Positions 20,600 to 30,699 are shown, counted from the stretch's first letter. The stretch: DNA of 64,000 nt from Eurosta solidaginis (GCF_040869045.1 NC_090324.1:189718028-189782027), one strand, 5' to 3'. A program made the numbers and translations. Notes: generated by a model not told the origin, from the sequence alone.

Positions 20600-21087
20600 C
20601 TTAAGCTATTCTCTACCTACTGCCTTGGTTACGGCTACTATTTCCGCTTGGAAAACGCTACAGTAATCCGACAGCCTGTTGGATCTTCTTATTTCCGGAT
20701 CAGAACAGTACACCGCAGGCCCTACTCCTTCCACTACCTCGTCCGCCATTTGAGCAACCTTGCACCAACCGTCCACCTCTATTGTGGCCTTAAGATCGCC
20801 CTCGAGCGAATCAGGTAGTATGTTCGTCTTGTGATTGATGACGCTATACTACTATGGCCGTATGATCGGCGCTCAAGCTGCCCCGAGGCACCGAGCCTGG
20901 TTGCAGTTGTTAAAGCTATGTTCTTTGCTACCAGGTCTACAAGTGGAATGTGCGGAATGGCATACAGTGCAACCGTCGGGGTTGTTTTCAGGGCTCCCGT
21001 AATGCTAAGCATTGATAGTCTGCAAACCCCTCTAATTTTTTGAGGCAGATTGTTTTTGTGTGGCTTTCCACCCAACAAGAACTCCAT
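20600..21087 (-). pseudogene. LINE-B ORF2 connection segment and RNase H N-terminal half
   Basis: Continues from the RT through MEFLLGGKPHKNN to the start of RNase H. The acidic first block is near 20780 and FQAEIVAVTKAV near 20645 on the minus strand. The frame is closed near 20779. About 96-97% similar to 4513-5000 of LINE-A by eye. Confidence 0.65.
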
Positions 21088-22417
21088 AGTATAGAATATG
21101 GCTTACAATCGCTGTAAAAACCCAATGAGAAATAGAGGGCGATAAGCCCCACATACTTCCCAGCATTCTTTTACATGCATAAAGTGCCGTTGAAGCCTTC
21201 CTCACCCTGTCCTCCACGTTGAGCTTCCATGACAGCTTACTGTCTAGGATGATTCCTAGATATTTTGCGCAAGGTTTTTCCTGTAGGGTTACCCCTCTTA
21301 ACTTAGGCCTGATCCAATTTGGGACCTTGTACCTCTTTGCAATCAAGACCATTCCGTCTTCTCCGCGTTGACTTTCAACCCGATATTTGATGCCCAGGTA
21401 TAAATAACCCGAAGCGCCCGCTCCATCAAAGAGCTAATCGTTGGAAGGCACTTTCCACTTATGACAAATGCAACGTCATCTCCGTGAGCCGTAAATTTTA
21501 CGGGGCCCTCATCTAATCGCCTGAGCAGTTGGTTGATGACCAGCGTCCACAGCAGAGGTGATAGCACCCCTCGCTGCGGCGTGGGCCTGCCCACTGATTT
21601 CGTGGCCTCGTACAATCCATATTGTGATGTAATATTCCTGCAACTTAACATGCATCCGATCCATTTCCTTATGGCTGGATGTACTTAATGTAATTAAGAC
21701 CATCCAAAACCGCTCATTTAGAAATATTATTGAAAGCCCCGGCAATGTCTAAGAAGATTCCTAGAGAATATTCCTTATATTCCAGGGCTTTCTCTATGCT
21801 TATTACCACCCTAATCAATGCGGTGTCTACCGACTTGCCTTTGGTGTATGCATGTTGTGTTGTGGAGAGCAGCTTTTTTTCTACGTTGGACTTTATTTAC
21901 ACATCTATCAGCCTCTCAAAGGCTTTGAGCAGAAATTATGTTAAGCTAATTGGTCTATAGTCTTTGGGATACACGTGATCGATCTTCCCAGCCTTTGGTA
22001 GGAAAGTTACACGAGTAGTTCTCCAAGAGTGCGGTATATGATTCAGTCTTATGCACCCATCGAATATTATTTTAAGCCATTCCACGACCGCTCTACTTGA
22101 AACTTGTAGCATGGCCGGAATATACCATCTGGACCCGGCGATTTAAACTTAGAAAACGACTTCACATCCCATTTGATCTTGGTATCGGTCACCAAGCCCG
22201 GCGTTACCCGCTCCGTGATCGAAGTGTGAGTGCTGTCTGCTGGCTCTTCTAAGCCATCTCCCGATGGGAAATGTGTATCGAGAAGCACCTCAAGGGACTC
22301 CTCACTATTACGTGACCATTCCCCGTTCCCTTTCATTATCAGTCCCTGGACTATGCTTCCTTTTGCTAGGACTTTTTTCAATAGTGCTGTTTCGCTGGAG
22401 CACTCTCGTCCCGACAC
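21032..22417 (-). pseudogene. LINE-B ORF2 reverse transcriptase domain
   Basis: RT blocks in order: KFKSPGPDGIF (22190-22130), the KDYRPISLT-equivalent near 21965, the AGAFNNIS-equivalent near 21730, TPQRGVLSPLLW near 21580, the catalytic box AHGDDVAF near 21480, and YLGIILDSKLSWK near 21250. The Asp-Asp pair is present, unlike LINE-A. A one-base deletion near 22120, a frameshift near 21345 (in the stretch equivalent to KTEMVL) and others break the frame. Confidence 0.82.
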
Positions 22418-23370
22418 GCTTCGCTTTCCGCGGTTTTTGGTAGCTTAAACCTTTCTTTTACCTGTCTTCTTAGGATACTCAGCTCATTGCTCCGCCATGG
22501 CGGCTTTGCTTTTCCTCTGAATCTTCTTAGAGGGCAAGCTTTGTTATATGCAGTTATAAGCATTCTTGTTAGGAATTAATTAGACTCCTCCAGTTCTTTC
22601 ACATTGGCAACCTCTTTGGGTTGTCCCAGTTTCGTTTCTACTTGTTTCTGGAATTTAGTCCAGTTTGTGGACCTAGGGTTTCTAAAGGTTCCTCCCTTCT
22701 CTACCCTCTTTAGGGGGATGCTGAAGCTGATATTCGCCTGGTCGGAGAAGCATGGTCTATCAAGAACCATCCAATCATACCTTGATATATCACGCTCGGA
22801 GCTCAATGTAATATCCAGAACATTGCTGGATGTTGGACCAATGTATATAGGTACATTTCCCCTGTTGGCTATCTGCAAATTGGTTTGCAGGATGTAACAA
22901 AATAGAGATTCGCCTCTCTCGTTCGTATCTGCTCCTCCCCACGCATTGTGGTGCGCATTTGCATCTGCGCCTATGACCAACCGCCCTTTGCGCCCTTCCT
23001 TCTGTACTATCCTTTTGCACTCCATCGGTGGAACCTCCGCAGCTTGGGCCATGTAGCAGAATGCCAGGATAAATGCCTGCTTATTCTTTTGCTCAACGGC
23101 CACCGCTACGACATCCTCAGTGGTGTAATTAGGCAGCATATATGAGTGCAGCTGTTTTCTTACCATTACTACAGCTCGCACCCGTCCTTCCGTTTGCGCG
23201 TAGTAAACACCAAACCCGCGCGCGATAAGCCCAGAAACCTTTCCTCCCGATGAGAGTCACGGCTCCTGGATCAGCGCCACGTCAAACGGACCCTCCTCAA
23301 GGGTTAGGAGGAGTTCGCTCGACGCCACTTTACTGTGTTGGAGATTTATCTGTAGGACTCGCAGCACCAT
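22378..23370 (-). pseudogene. LINE-B ORF2 N-terminus, apurinic-type endonuclease
   Basis: The ORF2 ATG at 23368-23370 (MVLRVLQINLQHSKVA) overlaps the ORF1 stop at about 23330, a common LINE arrangement. An in-frame TGA at 23257-23259 follows LIQEP at exactly the place it does in LINE-A. Beyond it a 201-residue frame carries RLVIGADANAHHNAWGG, NVPIYIGP, NVLDITLSS and FSDQANISF. The Gln in SDQ replaces the usual catalytic His in both copies. A second break is near 22576. Confidence 0.8.
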
Positions 23371-24185
23371 TGGGCTGTTTTTCCCCCTCCAGCACCTTCG
23401 TCTTGATGTCGTCGTCCTCCCCTTGCCCTTTTGGTTTAAAGTATTCTAGGCCCCCTTCAGCCTCTAGTGACTGTTGTGCCGGGTGTTCCTCTGTGCGAGT
23501 CACAGCACCATTTAGCGGTTGGTCCTCCTGTAGCATGTTCGTGGTGACGTCGGGACCTCCACCTGCTTTTGAGGTCCTTTTCTACTTCGCCCACATCTAG
23601 CGTGTTAGGGTTTTTATCTTCGGGACTTCTTTTCCTGAGTCGCATGTAAATTTTGCCAGTGCCAAAGGACATTTTGCCAAGCTGCGTGTACAAAATATCC
23701 TCCGCCTGCTTGTTTATTTGGAAGATGTAGAACTGACCATCCTCGGCAGGCCGAGATACAGTAAGTACCTTCCAATTCTGTGTCGGTATGTTCGGATTCT
23801 GATTCTGCAGAAGTCGCAGTGTATCCTCCGTCTTTATCACGCGTGGTATCCATACCTTAACTTTTGATACCGTGGGGATTTACGCTTTATCCACGACCTC
23901 AAACAGCGCGTTCGTGCCTTGTCTTTGGAGGTTTGGAACCACTTCCTCCAGCCACCGCAAGCTCGCGATGTTGTCGCACGCTATCATCTTCACACCATTA
24001 TACCATCCCCCCGAATCAAAAGTTGGAAGGGGCTTACTTGGTTGTTCCCGCATAAATTGCAGTAAACAAGTCGCGGAATGTTGGCCAGGATAGATAATCG
24101 CCCTTGAACACTTCGGTGTCACATGGGGCAGACGAACATGACGATCACGTTCACGTATGGGCGAGGCTTCCACAGTATTTCCAGG
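23330..24185 (-). pseudogene. LINE-B ORF1, DUF4780 protein
   Basis: Minus-strand frames encode the whole conserved region: SRAIIYPGQHSATCLL, LPTFDSGGWYNGVKMIACDN, SLRWLEEVVPNLQRQGTNAL, then WIP, NWKVLTVSRP and QFYIFQINKQAED, ending in an acidic Pro/Lys-rich tail. DUF4780 occurs in ORF1 of insect LINEs and is presumed to act as the RNA-associated coat protein. A TAA at 23880-23882 (CAA in LINE-A) and a frameshift near 23545 break it. The true start codon is not evident. Confidence 0.78.
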
Positions 24186-25200
24186 TAAATATGAGATTGT
24201 TTAAGTAGATTTTCTGGGTGTGCTGGCCGTTACTTATTGTCCAAGTGGCAACACTCGGAGAGCCATAATTTGGACCGGGATACTTTCGGTCGCTAGTCAG
24301 GTCGAGGGGCTGTGACGGTGCTTCATACGGCAGCCGTTTCTATGAACCTGAGCGACTCTGAATTTTTTTCCCGACCAAGGACTGTCATTTCAGTGTAACC
24401 CCATTTAATTTGTTGTGTCCCTCCCACAAATTGTTATTCTCGGAGCAGCTTCTTGCAGCTGCACTGCTCTATACCCTGATGCTCCGGGAAGGTATTGAAC
24501 CCCATACACTTGTCAGTGCGTCACGTGTAAAAGATGGTTGCACCGACGTTCGTCGTCCCTGGAATTTCTACAAAGCTTGTGGGGCTCCCTCCTCTTCGCG
24601 TCGAAGAACGTACCGCGGTTCACTCTCAAGCGTACCTAATGGGTGCTTTTAATATTGACATTAAAAAAGATAAAGATTCATGTTATTTCAGTTCAGTGGT
24701 AGGCCCTTTAAAAATAAATTCCACTAAAAATCAATCTGGACGGGAAGTGGTGCTTGGATACTTTCAAAAACACCGAAAACTATTTTGAGGAACCTTTGTA
24801 ATTCTTTTCTAGCTTGGGTATTCTCAGAGCTAGCCAGTTATATGAACAAACAATTGAAGTAAATCGCCAGGATATAAAATTTAAATACTTTTGCATAGCA
24901 GACGAAAATGAATCTATTTCTTTAAAGCATTTCCACTTATTTATTTCAATTTTCTTATTTATATAAAGCAACACAACTAATTTCAAACTATTTTTAATTT
25001 ACGAGATGGAGAAATGCCTTGAATTATTGTAGAGGGATGCTACCACATCACAAATGAGTCAAGGTAATACCTACATATACTCCCATCACATCACAAATTA
25101 ATAAAGGTGAAACATCCCAACAAAAAATCGGTAATCGCTACTAAGGTTAATCGCATCTAAGGTAATGTCTTCTAAGGGTAGTTTCACTTCACCAACCCAA

Positions 25201-25506
25201 GCTCGAAGAATAATGTATTCTAGAAGGCATTGATTAAAATGCCTTCAAATGATTTCGCTTCTCCTACCCATAGCTGGTAATGCTGCAAAGAATCGCCATT
25301 CAGCTCGAAGTATAATGTATTCTAGAAGGCATTGATTAAAATGCCTTCAAATGATTTCGCTTCTCCTACCCATAGCTGGTAATGCAGCAAAGAATCGCTA
25401 ATCAGCTCGAAGTATAACATATTCTAGAAGGCGTTGATTAAAATGCCTTCAAATGATTTCGCTTCTCCTACTCATTGCTGGTAATACATAAAAGAAGCAG
25501 AGACGT
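25201..25506. repeat. Three 102-bp tandem repeats in LINE-B 5' region
   Basis: Units begin at 25201, 25303 and 25405 and match 18228-18533 of LINE-A unit for unit. Each carries the same nine-bp inverted repeat (GAAGGCATT / AATGCCTTC). Confidence 0.85.
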
Positions 25507-25655
25507 TGCACGCGCACATATTTACACCACCTTAATTTGTATTCACTTCTGTGATCAATTACGGGTAATGGAAAAAAGCGCAATAGGTAGATAAATAGAA
25601 AAAAATTCCAACTCCCGTTGCCTTCTGTGGAAATTTCCATTTGACAACAATCATG

Positions 25656-25797
25656 TTTGGAATTGTTTAATTCAGCCTGCAATTGTTATCCGTGTGTGAC
25701 GCGTCTTTTATATTTGGTATAGTTAAATTAATTATTTATATTATTATTAAATTAATATATTTATAAATTAATATACATATATATATGTATATATATA
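25656..25797. other. AT-rich flank between LINE-B and the inverted-repeat element
   Basis: After the end of LINE homology the sequence becomes AT-rich, with an alternating TA/CATATA stretch that mirrors 26552-26599. No gene is seen. It could be unique flank or residual BEL sequence. Confidence 0.4.
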
Positions 25798-26551
25798 CAC
25801 TCCTTCTCATATTTATAGGTACAAAGTTTGAACAAATTTTATTCGTAACGAATATTTACTTATGTATTTTTAATAATTTTCATTTAAAATTTATCATAGT
25901 CTTAAGCAGAAAATTTATCATAAAAAAAAGAATAAATGTAAGGCGCGATAACCTCCGAAGAGATCTAAGGCCGAGCTTCTCTTCCAATTTGCGTCGTGCC
26001 CCTCTTGATTTTCCCTACAAATTGGCCGTACGGGACCTACATGTTTTATGCCGACTCCGAACGGCATCTGCAAGGCAGGCAAGTTTTCACTGAGAGCTTT
26101 TCATGGCAGAAATACACCCGGAGCGCTTGCCAAACACTGCCGAGGGGCGTCGTCGCTTAGAAAAATGTTCTTCTAATTGAAAAACCTTATTTCTAAAATT
26201 GTGATGTTGCTTTTCCCGGGGAGTGAACCCAGGGCATACGGTGTGATAGGCGGAGCACGCTACCATCACACCGCGGTGGCCGCCGAGAAAATTTATCATA
26301 GTCTTAAGTACTTAAGTACTACTCTAATAACTTTTCGAAATTCGGATTAAAAATTTTAAAACTTTGATGAAAATTTTTCAAAGTTTGATCCATTGTCCTG
26401 ATTTTCTGGTAAGTCACAATGATTTCACTTATTCAGTGTCTGCTTAAGACTATGATGAGCTTTAAATGAACGTCATTAAAAACACATAAGTAAATATACT
26501 TTACGAATAAAAGTAGTTTCAATTTTGTACCTATTAATATGAGCAGGAGTG
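25798..26551. mobile_element. Inverted-repeat DNA element, Tc1/mariner-like, non-autonomous
   Basis: Terminal inverted repeats of about 110 bp: 25798-25908 begins CACTCCTTCTCATATT, and 26441-26551 reads, in reverse complement, CACTCCTGCTCATATT. By eye they are about 80% alike. The element is flanked on both sides by TA, then by mirrored AT-rich microsatellite. With the SINE removed, the interior is under 300 bp and contains no ORF, so it is MITE-like. The TA flanks suggest Tc1/mariner, but the surrounding TA repeats make that weak. Confidence 0.65.
25922..26286 (-). mobile_element. tRNA-derived SINE
   Basis: The sense (minus) strand begins near 26280 with a tRNA-like head. It carries an A-box-like GATGGTAGCGTGCTCC and a B-box-like GGGTTCACTCCCC about 50 bp later, and ends in an oligo-T tract. 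Exact 13-bp duplications GAAAATTTATCAT flank it (25909-25921 and 26287-26299). The body is of a type I recall as abundant in tephritid genomes. It inserted into the inverted-repeat element, so it is younger than that element. Confidence 0.82.
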
Positions 26552-26599
26552 TATATATATACATATATATATGTATATTAATTTATAAATATATTAATT

Positions 26600-26896
26600 A
26601 AAAATCGCAGACACAATGTCGGAGCTGAGTGGTGAAATAAAATAGTTAAAAAATACTGCGGTAGAAAAAAATTATGCAATAGAGAGTCTTAAATCTGAAA
26701 TTAATGCAAACAAAGGTAATTTTGTTAAATTGATGTTAAAACCTCACTTTTCTAATATATTCTATATATATTATTTTATATAACAACAATATGTTTTATG
26801 AGGTGGGTTTTGTCTAAGGCTGGGGTAACGCTCAGTCAATCCAGAGCCGAGTAAAGGTCCTACAAACCCCCTACTGAATAAATACACAATATTTAT
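26600..26896 (+). other. Unassigned sequence with a short coding-like stretch
   Basis: ATG at 26618 begins MSELSGEIK, then a TAG, then a coiled-coil-like stretch (LKNTAVEKNYAIESLKSEI) to about 26745. The sequence is otherwise AT-rich. The heptad-like pattern could be an N-terminal gag or host exon remnant; no family is recognised. Confidence 0.3.
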
Positions 26897-27960
26897 ATGT
26901 TACGAACACACGCACACACGTCTGGAGATATTAGGCGCGCAGCAGCTTTCCGTCGCAAGATGGCGAGGGGCGGAGCGGCGACTAACGGTCGTTGGAGTAG
27001 AGGAGGTTCGGTAGGGCGGTTGAACGGTCGGGTAACGGGCGGATTGGTACGGTGGTAGGATGGCAGACGGCCAACGGTCGTCGTGGCAGAGGCCTGAGCG
27101 ATGCAGCATCTTAACGGTGGTGGGATGGCAAGCCGCCAACGGTCGTCGTAGCAGCGGCTTAGCGGCGGTAGGATGACAGACGGCCAACGGTCGTCGTAGC
27201 AGCGGCTTAGCGGCGGTAGGATGGCAGACGGCTAACGGTCGTCGTAGCAGCCGCGGCTGAATGGCGATAGGACGTGAGCGGCCAGTGGTTGGGTTGGCAG
27301 CGGTGGCACCAGCAAGGCGGGAGGGGCACGGCGGTAATTTGTCGGACGGCCAACGGTCGGCGTAGCACCGGCGGGATGGAAGCAGCGGCGGCACCAGAGG
27401 GGCGACGATGCGACGGCAGCGGAGGTGGGCTACGGAGCGCATACCAGGGCCGTGGAGAGAGGGGAAGTAGGCTAGCGATGGTGTTTGCCTGGAAAGCTGC
27501 GGCTCGTTCCGGGCGGGGTCGGTTGACGGTATCGGATTGATCAGTAGTCTTCGGCCGGATCGGTAGTCCGCGGTTTCGGTCACCTGGGGAAGAGACTGCC
27601 AGGACCCGTTAGTACCGGCTTCACCGCTGGACACCCCCGCCGCCCTACTTGCACGCTAGATAGAAGGTGCTTAAGGGGGGCGGAGCTGTACCAGCTGGGA
27701 CTCCGCGGATCGATCCGTGGGCGGAGGGGAAGTTCACCTTAACGGCACAGCGATAGCCCCTTATGCGCACGCAACGGTCCACGGGCGAAGCCAGAGCCTA
27801 GGAGGAGGGGTGATATAGTCATTAAGGCGTCGGCCCGCTCAACACCCAGGGGGGAGACGGGTGGCAATAGCACAAAGGCATCCGCCCCGCTCGTCCTTAC
27901 CTGGGTGAAGGGTGACCCGCGCCATGACAGCGCCCCTTCCACTCAGCTAGCTAGCAGGAG
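26897..27960. other. GC-rich segment, possible LTR-like or unique sequence
   Basis: A sharp GC-rich island follows TGTTACGAACACACG at 26894. It contains the 48-bp repeat array and several open frames on both strands made of Pro/Arg-rich or Gly-rich low-complexity residues. The TGTTACGAAC start resembles the start of some insect LTRs, but no second copy is in the window, so an LTR call is not supported. Confidence 0.3.
27055..27266. repeat. 48-bp GC-rich tandem repeat
   Basis: Four units start at 27055 (66 bp, with an insertion), 27121, 27169 and 27217. Their core is GACGGCCAACGGTCGTCGTA. The 48-bp length equals 16 codons, so the minus-strand frame reads an exact 16-residue repeat (around KPLLRRPLAVCHPTAA). 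Confidence 0.8.
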
Positions 27961-28278
27961 GTAAGAGTATGTCTTTAAAAAGACAACCACTACCGCTGGC
28001 TCACCTGTGAGGACTGAATTGCAAAAATTCAAATTCGCTCTTTATATGGGTGATGCCGCAAACTGGTTGAGAAACCATTACACCATTATTGTGATTTTCT
28101 TGTGTTGATGGAACACACCATTGCTTTGCTATCAGTCATTGGTAGCGTGTGGTTATTTACCATAGTGGTTGTTGGCTATGCTATAGAAAAATAAGTACAG
28201 GGAGGTTCAGGTTTAAGTGAATACGGAAATACAGGGGGGTTATGTTATTGTAACGCTACGTTACAGTTTCTTTCGCAG
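27961..28278. other. No gene recognised
   Basis: Mixed-composition sequence leading to a splice-acceptor-like pyrimidine tract (TTTCTTTCGCAG at 28267-28278). It may include an intron or upstream exon of the DUF4806-like gene that follows, but no convincing exon is visible. Confidence 0.3.
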
Positions 28279-28768
28279 ATACCTACAACTTAAATTTGGA
28301 AAGTATCAAAAGCATATTAGCAGAACGAACCAACTTAATACAAACTTTGAGCGACTACATGTACCCGATACCGAAATTTGCCCCAATGTTTCCCATAAAA
28401 ACACAACCAGAACTAGACGTCTTGGAGTCATTCATTTGTGCAGAAAACCAAAATCAGATGATAAGACTTATTATCTTTGCTGCTTATTTTTGCTGCCCAT
28501 ATATGCACATAAAAAGTCTAATACAAATATATTTAAATACTAATTTATATATATTTTATATCTTTTGCAGGTTGGGACGGTGTTTCAATTTATAAAATCT
28601 GGCGGTTTCAAACAAAATTTGCTGTCGATTTTGGGTGAAGATATAATATTACAACATAATATGGATGGGAAACAAGGGAAAACGCCAATACTTCGTTACG
28701 CGAAAAGTACTTTTTGGTAGGTATATTTAAACAATGTAAATATATCAGTAAATTAACACCCTTTAGGC

Positions 28769-28910
28769 TGATTTACACGAGCCGATTTTCTATTCGATTT
28801 TTGTCGTTCGACTGCGTTCAACCATCAAATACACGCTTTTTATCAGTCGAATTGCTATTTACACAGTGGAACGACAAAAATCTACCAGAAAAATCAACTC
28901 GTGTAAATCA
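28769..28910. mobile_element. MITE-like element 1 with terminal inverted repeats
   Basis: 142 bp. The left end TGATTTACACGAGCCGATTT and the reverse complement of the right end TGATTTACACGAGTTGATTT pair over about 45 bp. Flanking direct repeats CCCTTTAGGC (28759-28768) and CCCGTTAGGC (28911-28920) differ at one position and look like a 9-10-bp target duplication. Confidence 0.7.
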
Positions 28911-28918
28911 CCCGTTAG

Positions 28919-29086
28919 GCACAGTTTTTCAGTGCAAGTTTAAACTACAGTCAAAGTTGACTAGAGTTTAACCCTGGCAGTATTGCCGCTTAACCTAAGA
29001 TGATGTTATGGAAATGAACATAATGGAAAGGTTGAACTCTGGTCAACTTTAAATGTAGTTTAAACACGCACTGAAAAACTGAGCAT
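28919..29086. mobile_element. MITE-like element 2 with terminal inverted repeats
   Basis: The left end CAGTTTTTCAGTGCAAGTTT and the reverse complement of the right end CAGTTTTTCAGTGCGTGTTT pair over about 55 bp around a short unique core. It abuts MITE 1's right flank. No ORF. Confidence 0.65.
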
Positions 29087-29312
29087 TGTTCTGGCATGGT
29101 TACAGTTAGTGACCAGCCTGGTTACAAGAAATTTTACAATCTTTTGGTGGTCTATCTGCAAAAGTTTCTAAATAGTAATGTTACCAGAATATATAAGAGT
29201 GTAACCGTGGCAGAATAAGGGGGTAAGTCGAGTTATTAAAGAGCTGACAATTCACTTTTTAAAAGATGTTTATTTTATATATGTTTACAAACTTTTCATA
29301 TTTTTATTTCAG
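29087..29312. other. Intron-like sequence, nothing further seen
   Basis: AT-rich, ending in a good acceptor (TTTTTATTTCAG). A GTTACCAG/GTAACC-containing stretch may be part of another small repeat, but no pair is convincing. Confidence 0.35.
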
Positions 29313-29523
29313 AAGCTGCTCACATGTTGGGAATTGGAGAAAAGGAATGCAAAGACCAGCTGCGGCACGCAAGAAGGCCGTAAAAAACCGCTACCACAAG
29401 GCCTGATGTTTAACGAGAAAGCACACCGAAGCGACTCCCGAATAAAAGCAACGAAATAAAGCCAAAATAATGTTATGTTATAAAACGTTTAATTTAAATA
29501 AGTATGTATGCAAGACTAAATTT

Positions 29524-29850
29524 TATTGATATACTGCGTACAAGACTGAATTCCCAACAATTTTTATTTTCTGTAACAATCAGGGACAGTAATGATTTTT
29601 TTGTTTTACTCAAGAATGAGTTATTAATTTTATTGATATACTGAATACAAGACTAAATTCCTAACAATTTTTATTTGCTGTAACAATCAGGGACAATAAT
29701 TATAACTTTTTTGTTTTACTCAATAATTTGTTATCAATTTTATTGATATACTGAATACAAGACTGAATTCCTAATAATTTTTATTTTCTGTAACAATCAG
29801 GGACTAGAAATAATGATTTTTTTTTTGTTTTACTCAATAATGAGTTTTTC
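29524..29850. repeat. Three ~109-bp tandem repeats
   Basis: Units start at 29524, 29631 and 29741 with TATTGATATACTG and share CTGTAACAATCAGGGAC. They are 107-110 bp and diverged by about 10%. They lie just downstream of the DUF4806-like exon and a polyadenylation-like AATAAA. Confidence 0.85.
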
Positions 29851-29939
29851 ATAATAAAACTAAAATAGTCATATATCCTGAACTATGCGGAATTTCGCCT
29901 TAAAAATTTACAATTCTTCATACTAAAGTTAAGTTTTTG

Positions 29940-30617
29940 AAAATTGTTGACATAATTTACTTATATGCTGTAAAGATATTAAATTTTTTGTTAAAATTTG
30001 ACTTAAAAATTTTTTTTTAAGTGGGCGTGGTCGTTCTCCGATGTTGCTAATTTTTATTAAGCATACATATAGTAATAAGAGTAACGTTCTTGCCAAATTT
30101 CATCATGATATCTTCAAAAACTGCCAAATTACAGCTTGCAAAACTTTTAAATTACCTTCTTTTAAAAGTGGGTCGTGCCACGCCCGTTGTCCAAAATTTT
30201 ACTAGTTTTCTATTCTGCGTCATAAGTTCAACTCACCTACCAAGTTTCATCGCTTTATCCGTCTTTGGTAATGAATTATCGCACTTTTTCGGTTTTTCGA
30301 AATTTTCGATATCGAAAAAGTGGGCGTTGTTATAGTCCGATATCGTTCATTTTAAATAGCGATCTGAGATGAGTGCCCAGGAACCTACATACCAAATTTC
30401 ATCAATATACCTCAAAATTTACTCAAGTTATCGTGTTAACGGACAGTCGGACGGACGAACAGACGGACGGACGGACATGGCTCAATCAAGTTTTCTTTCG
30501 ATACTGATGATTTTCGTATATGGAAGTCAATATCTATCTCGATTCCTTTATACCTGTACAACCAACCGTTATCCAATGAAAGTTAATATACTCAAGTTAA
30601 TATAACTGAGTATAAAA
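29940..30617 (+). mobile_element. Solo terminus of the satellite-bearing element family
   Basis: It matches the reverse complement of 37871-38540, including GTGGGCGTGGTCGTTCTCCG, the GACGGACGGACGGACATGG block and an end at AACTGAGTATAAAAAGG. No 130-bp satellite is attached. It is therefore a truncated or internally deleted relative of the 22.8-kb element, in opposite orientation. Confidence 0.75.
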
Positions 30618-30699
30618 AGGTATGTATATTTACTTGGAGTGAAATTATGAAATTTTAGCGATACGTGTTTACGAATATTATTTCATAATTTTTGGTTAT

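Larger units (their letters stand above)
19816..25655 (-). mobile_element. LINE-B, near full-length RNase H-bearing non-LTR element
   Basis: About 5.84 kb on the minus strand, with no large insertions. The order is 5' region with three 102-bp repeats (25655-24190), ORF1 with DUF4780, ORF2 with endonuclease, RT and RNase H, a C-terminal Cys/His region, and a 3' tail of AACCTAACCTAACC at 19816. The junction between its 3' end and BEL gag is the same as that of LINE-A at 1833, to the base, so the two arose by duplication of a larger unit. Both ORFs are interrupted, so it is not autonomous. Confidence 0.88.
28279..29406 (+). pseudogene. DUF4806-domain gene relic, three exons (copy 1)
   Basis: Exon a (28279-28460) encodes LAERTNLIQTLSDYMYPIPK then FPIKTQPELDVLESFICAEN. 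After a 110-bp intron ending TTTTGCAG, exon b (28571-28716) encodes VFQFIKSGGFKQNLLSILGE and MDGKQGKTPILRYA. After a second intron (GTAGGT...TTTCAG) exon c (29313-29406) encodes the C-terminal tail (AAHMLGIGEKECKDQLRHAR). This LP/FPxxT...LE...GG...G..GK layout is that of DUF4806, a domain of unknown function in insect proteins. The first intron begins ATAAGA, not GT. Exon c has a one-base frameshift near 29377, and exons b and c do not join in frame. Two MITEs lie in the second intron. Probably a pseudogene. Confidence 0.6.

Noticed and set aside
18228..25506. CRISPR-like arrays from the 102-bp and other tandem repeats
   Set aside because: Units are contiguous tandem repeats without unique spacers, in insect-type TE DNA.
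26210..26285. A functional tRNA gene
   Set aside because: A- and B-box-like motifs are present, but no cloverleaf with anticodon stem is evident and the sequence continues into a SINE body with target duplications.
27274..27540. Gly/Arg-rich plus-strand ORF
   Set aside because: GC-rich low-complexity sequence with a competing longer frame on the other strand; no recognisable features.
26897..27960. A solo LTR starting TGTTACGAAC
   Set aside because: The start resembles LTRs, but no matching end or second copy is visible in the window.
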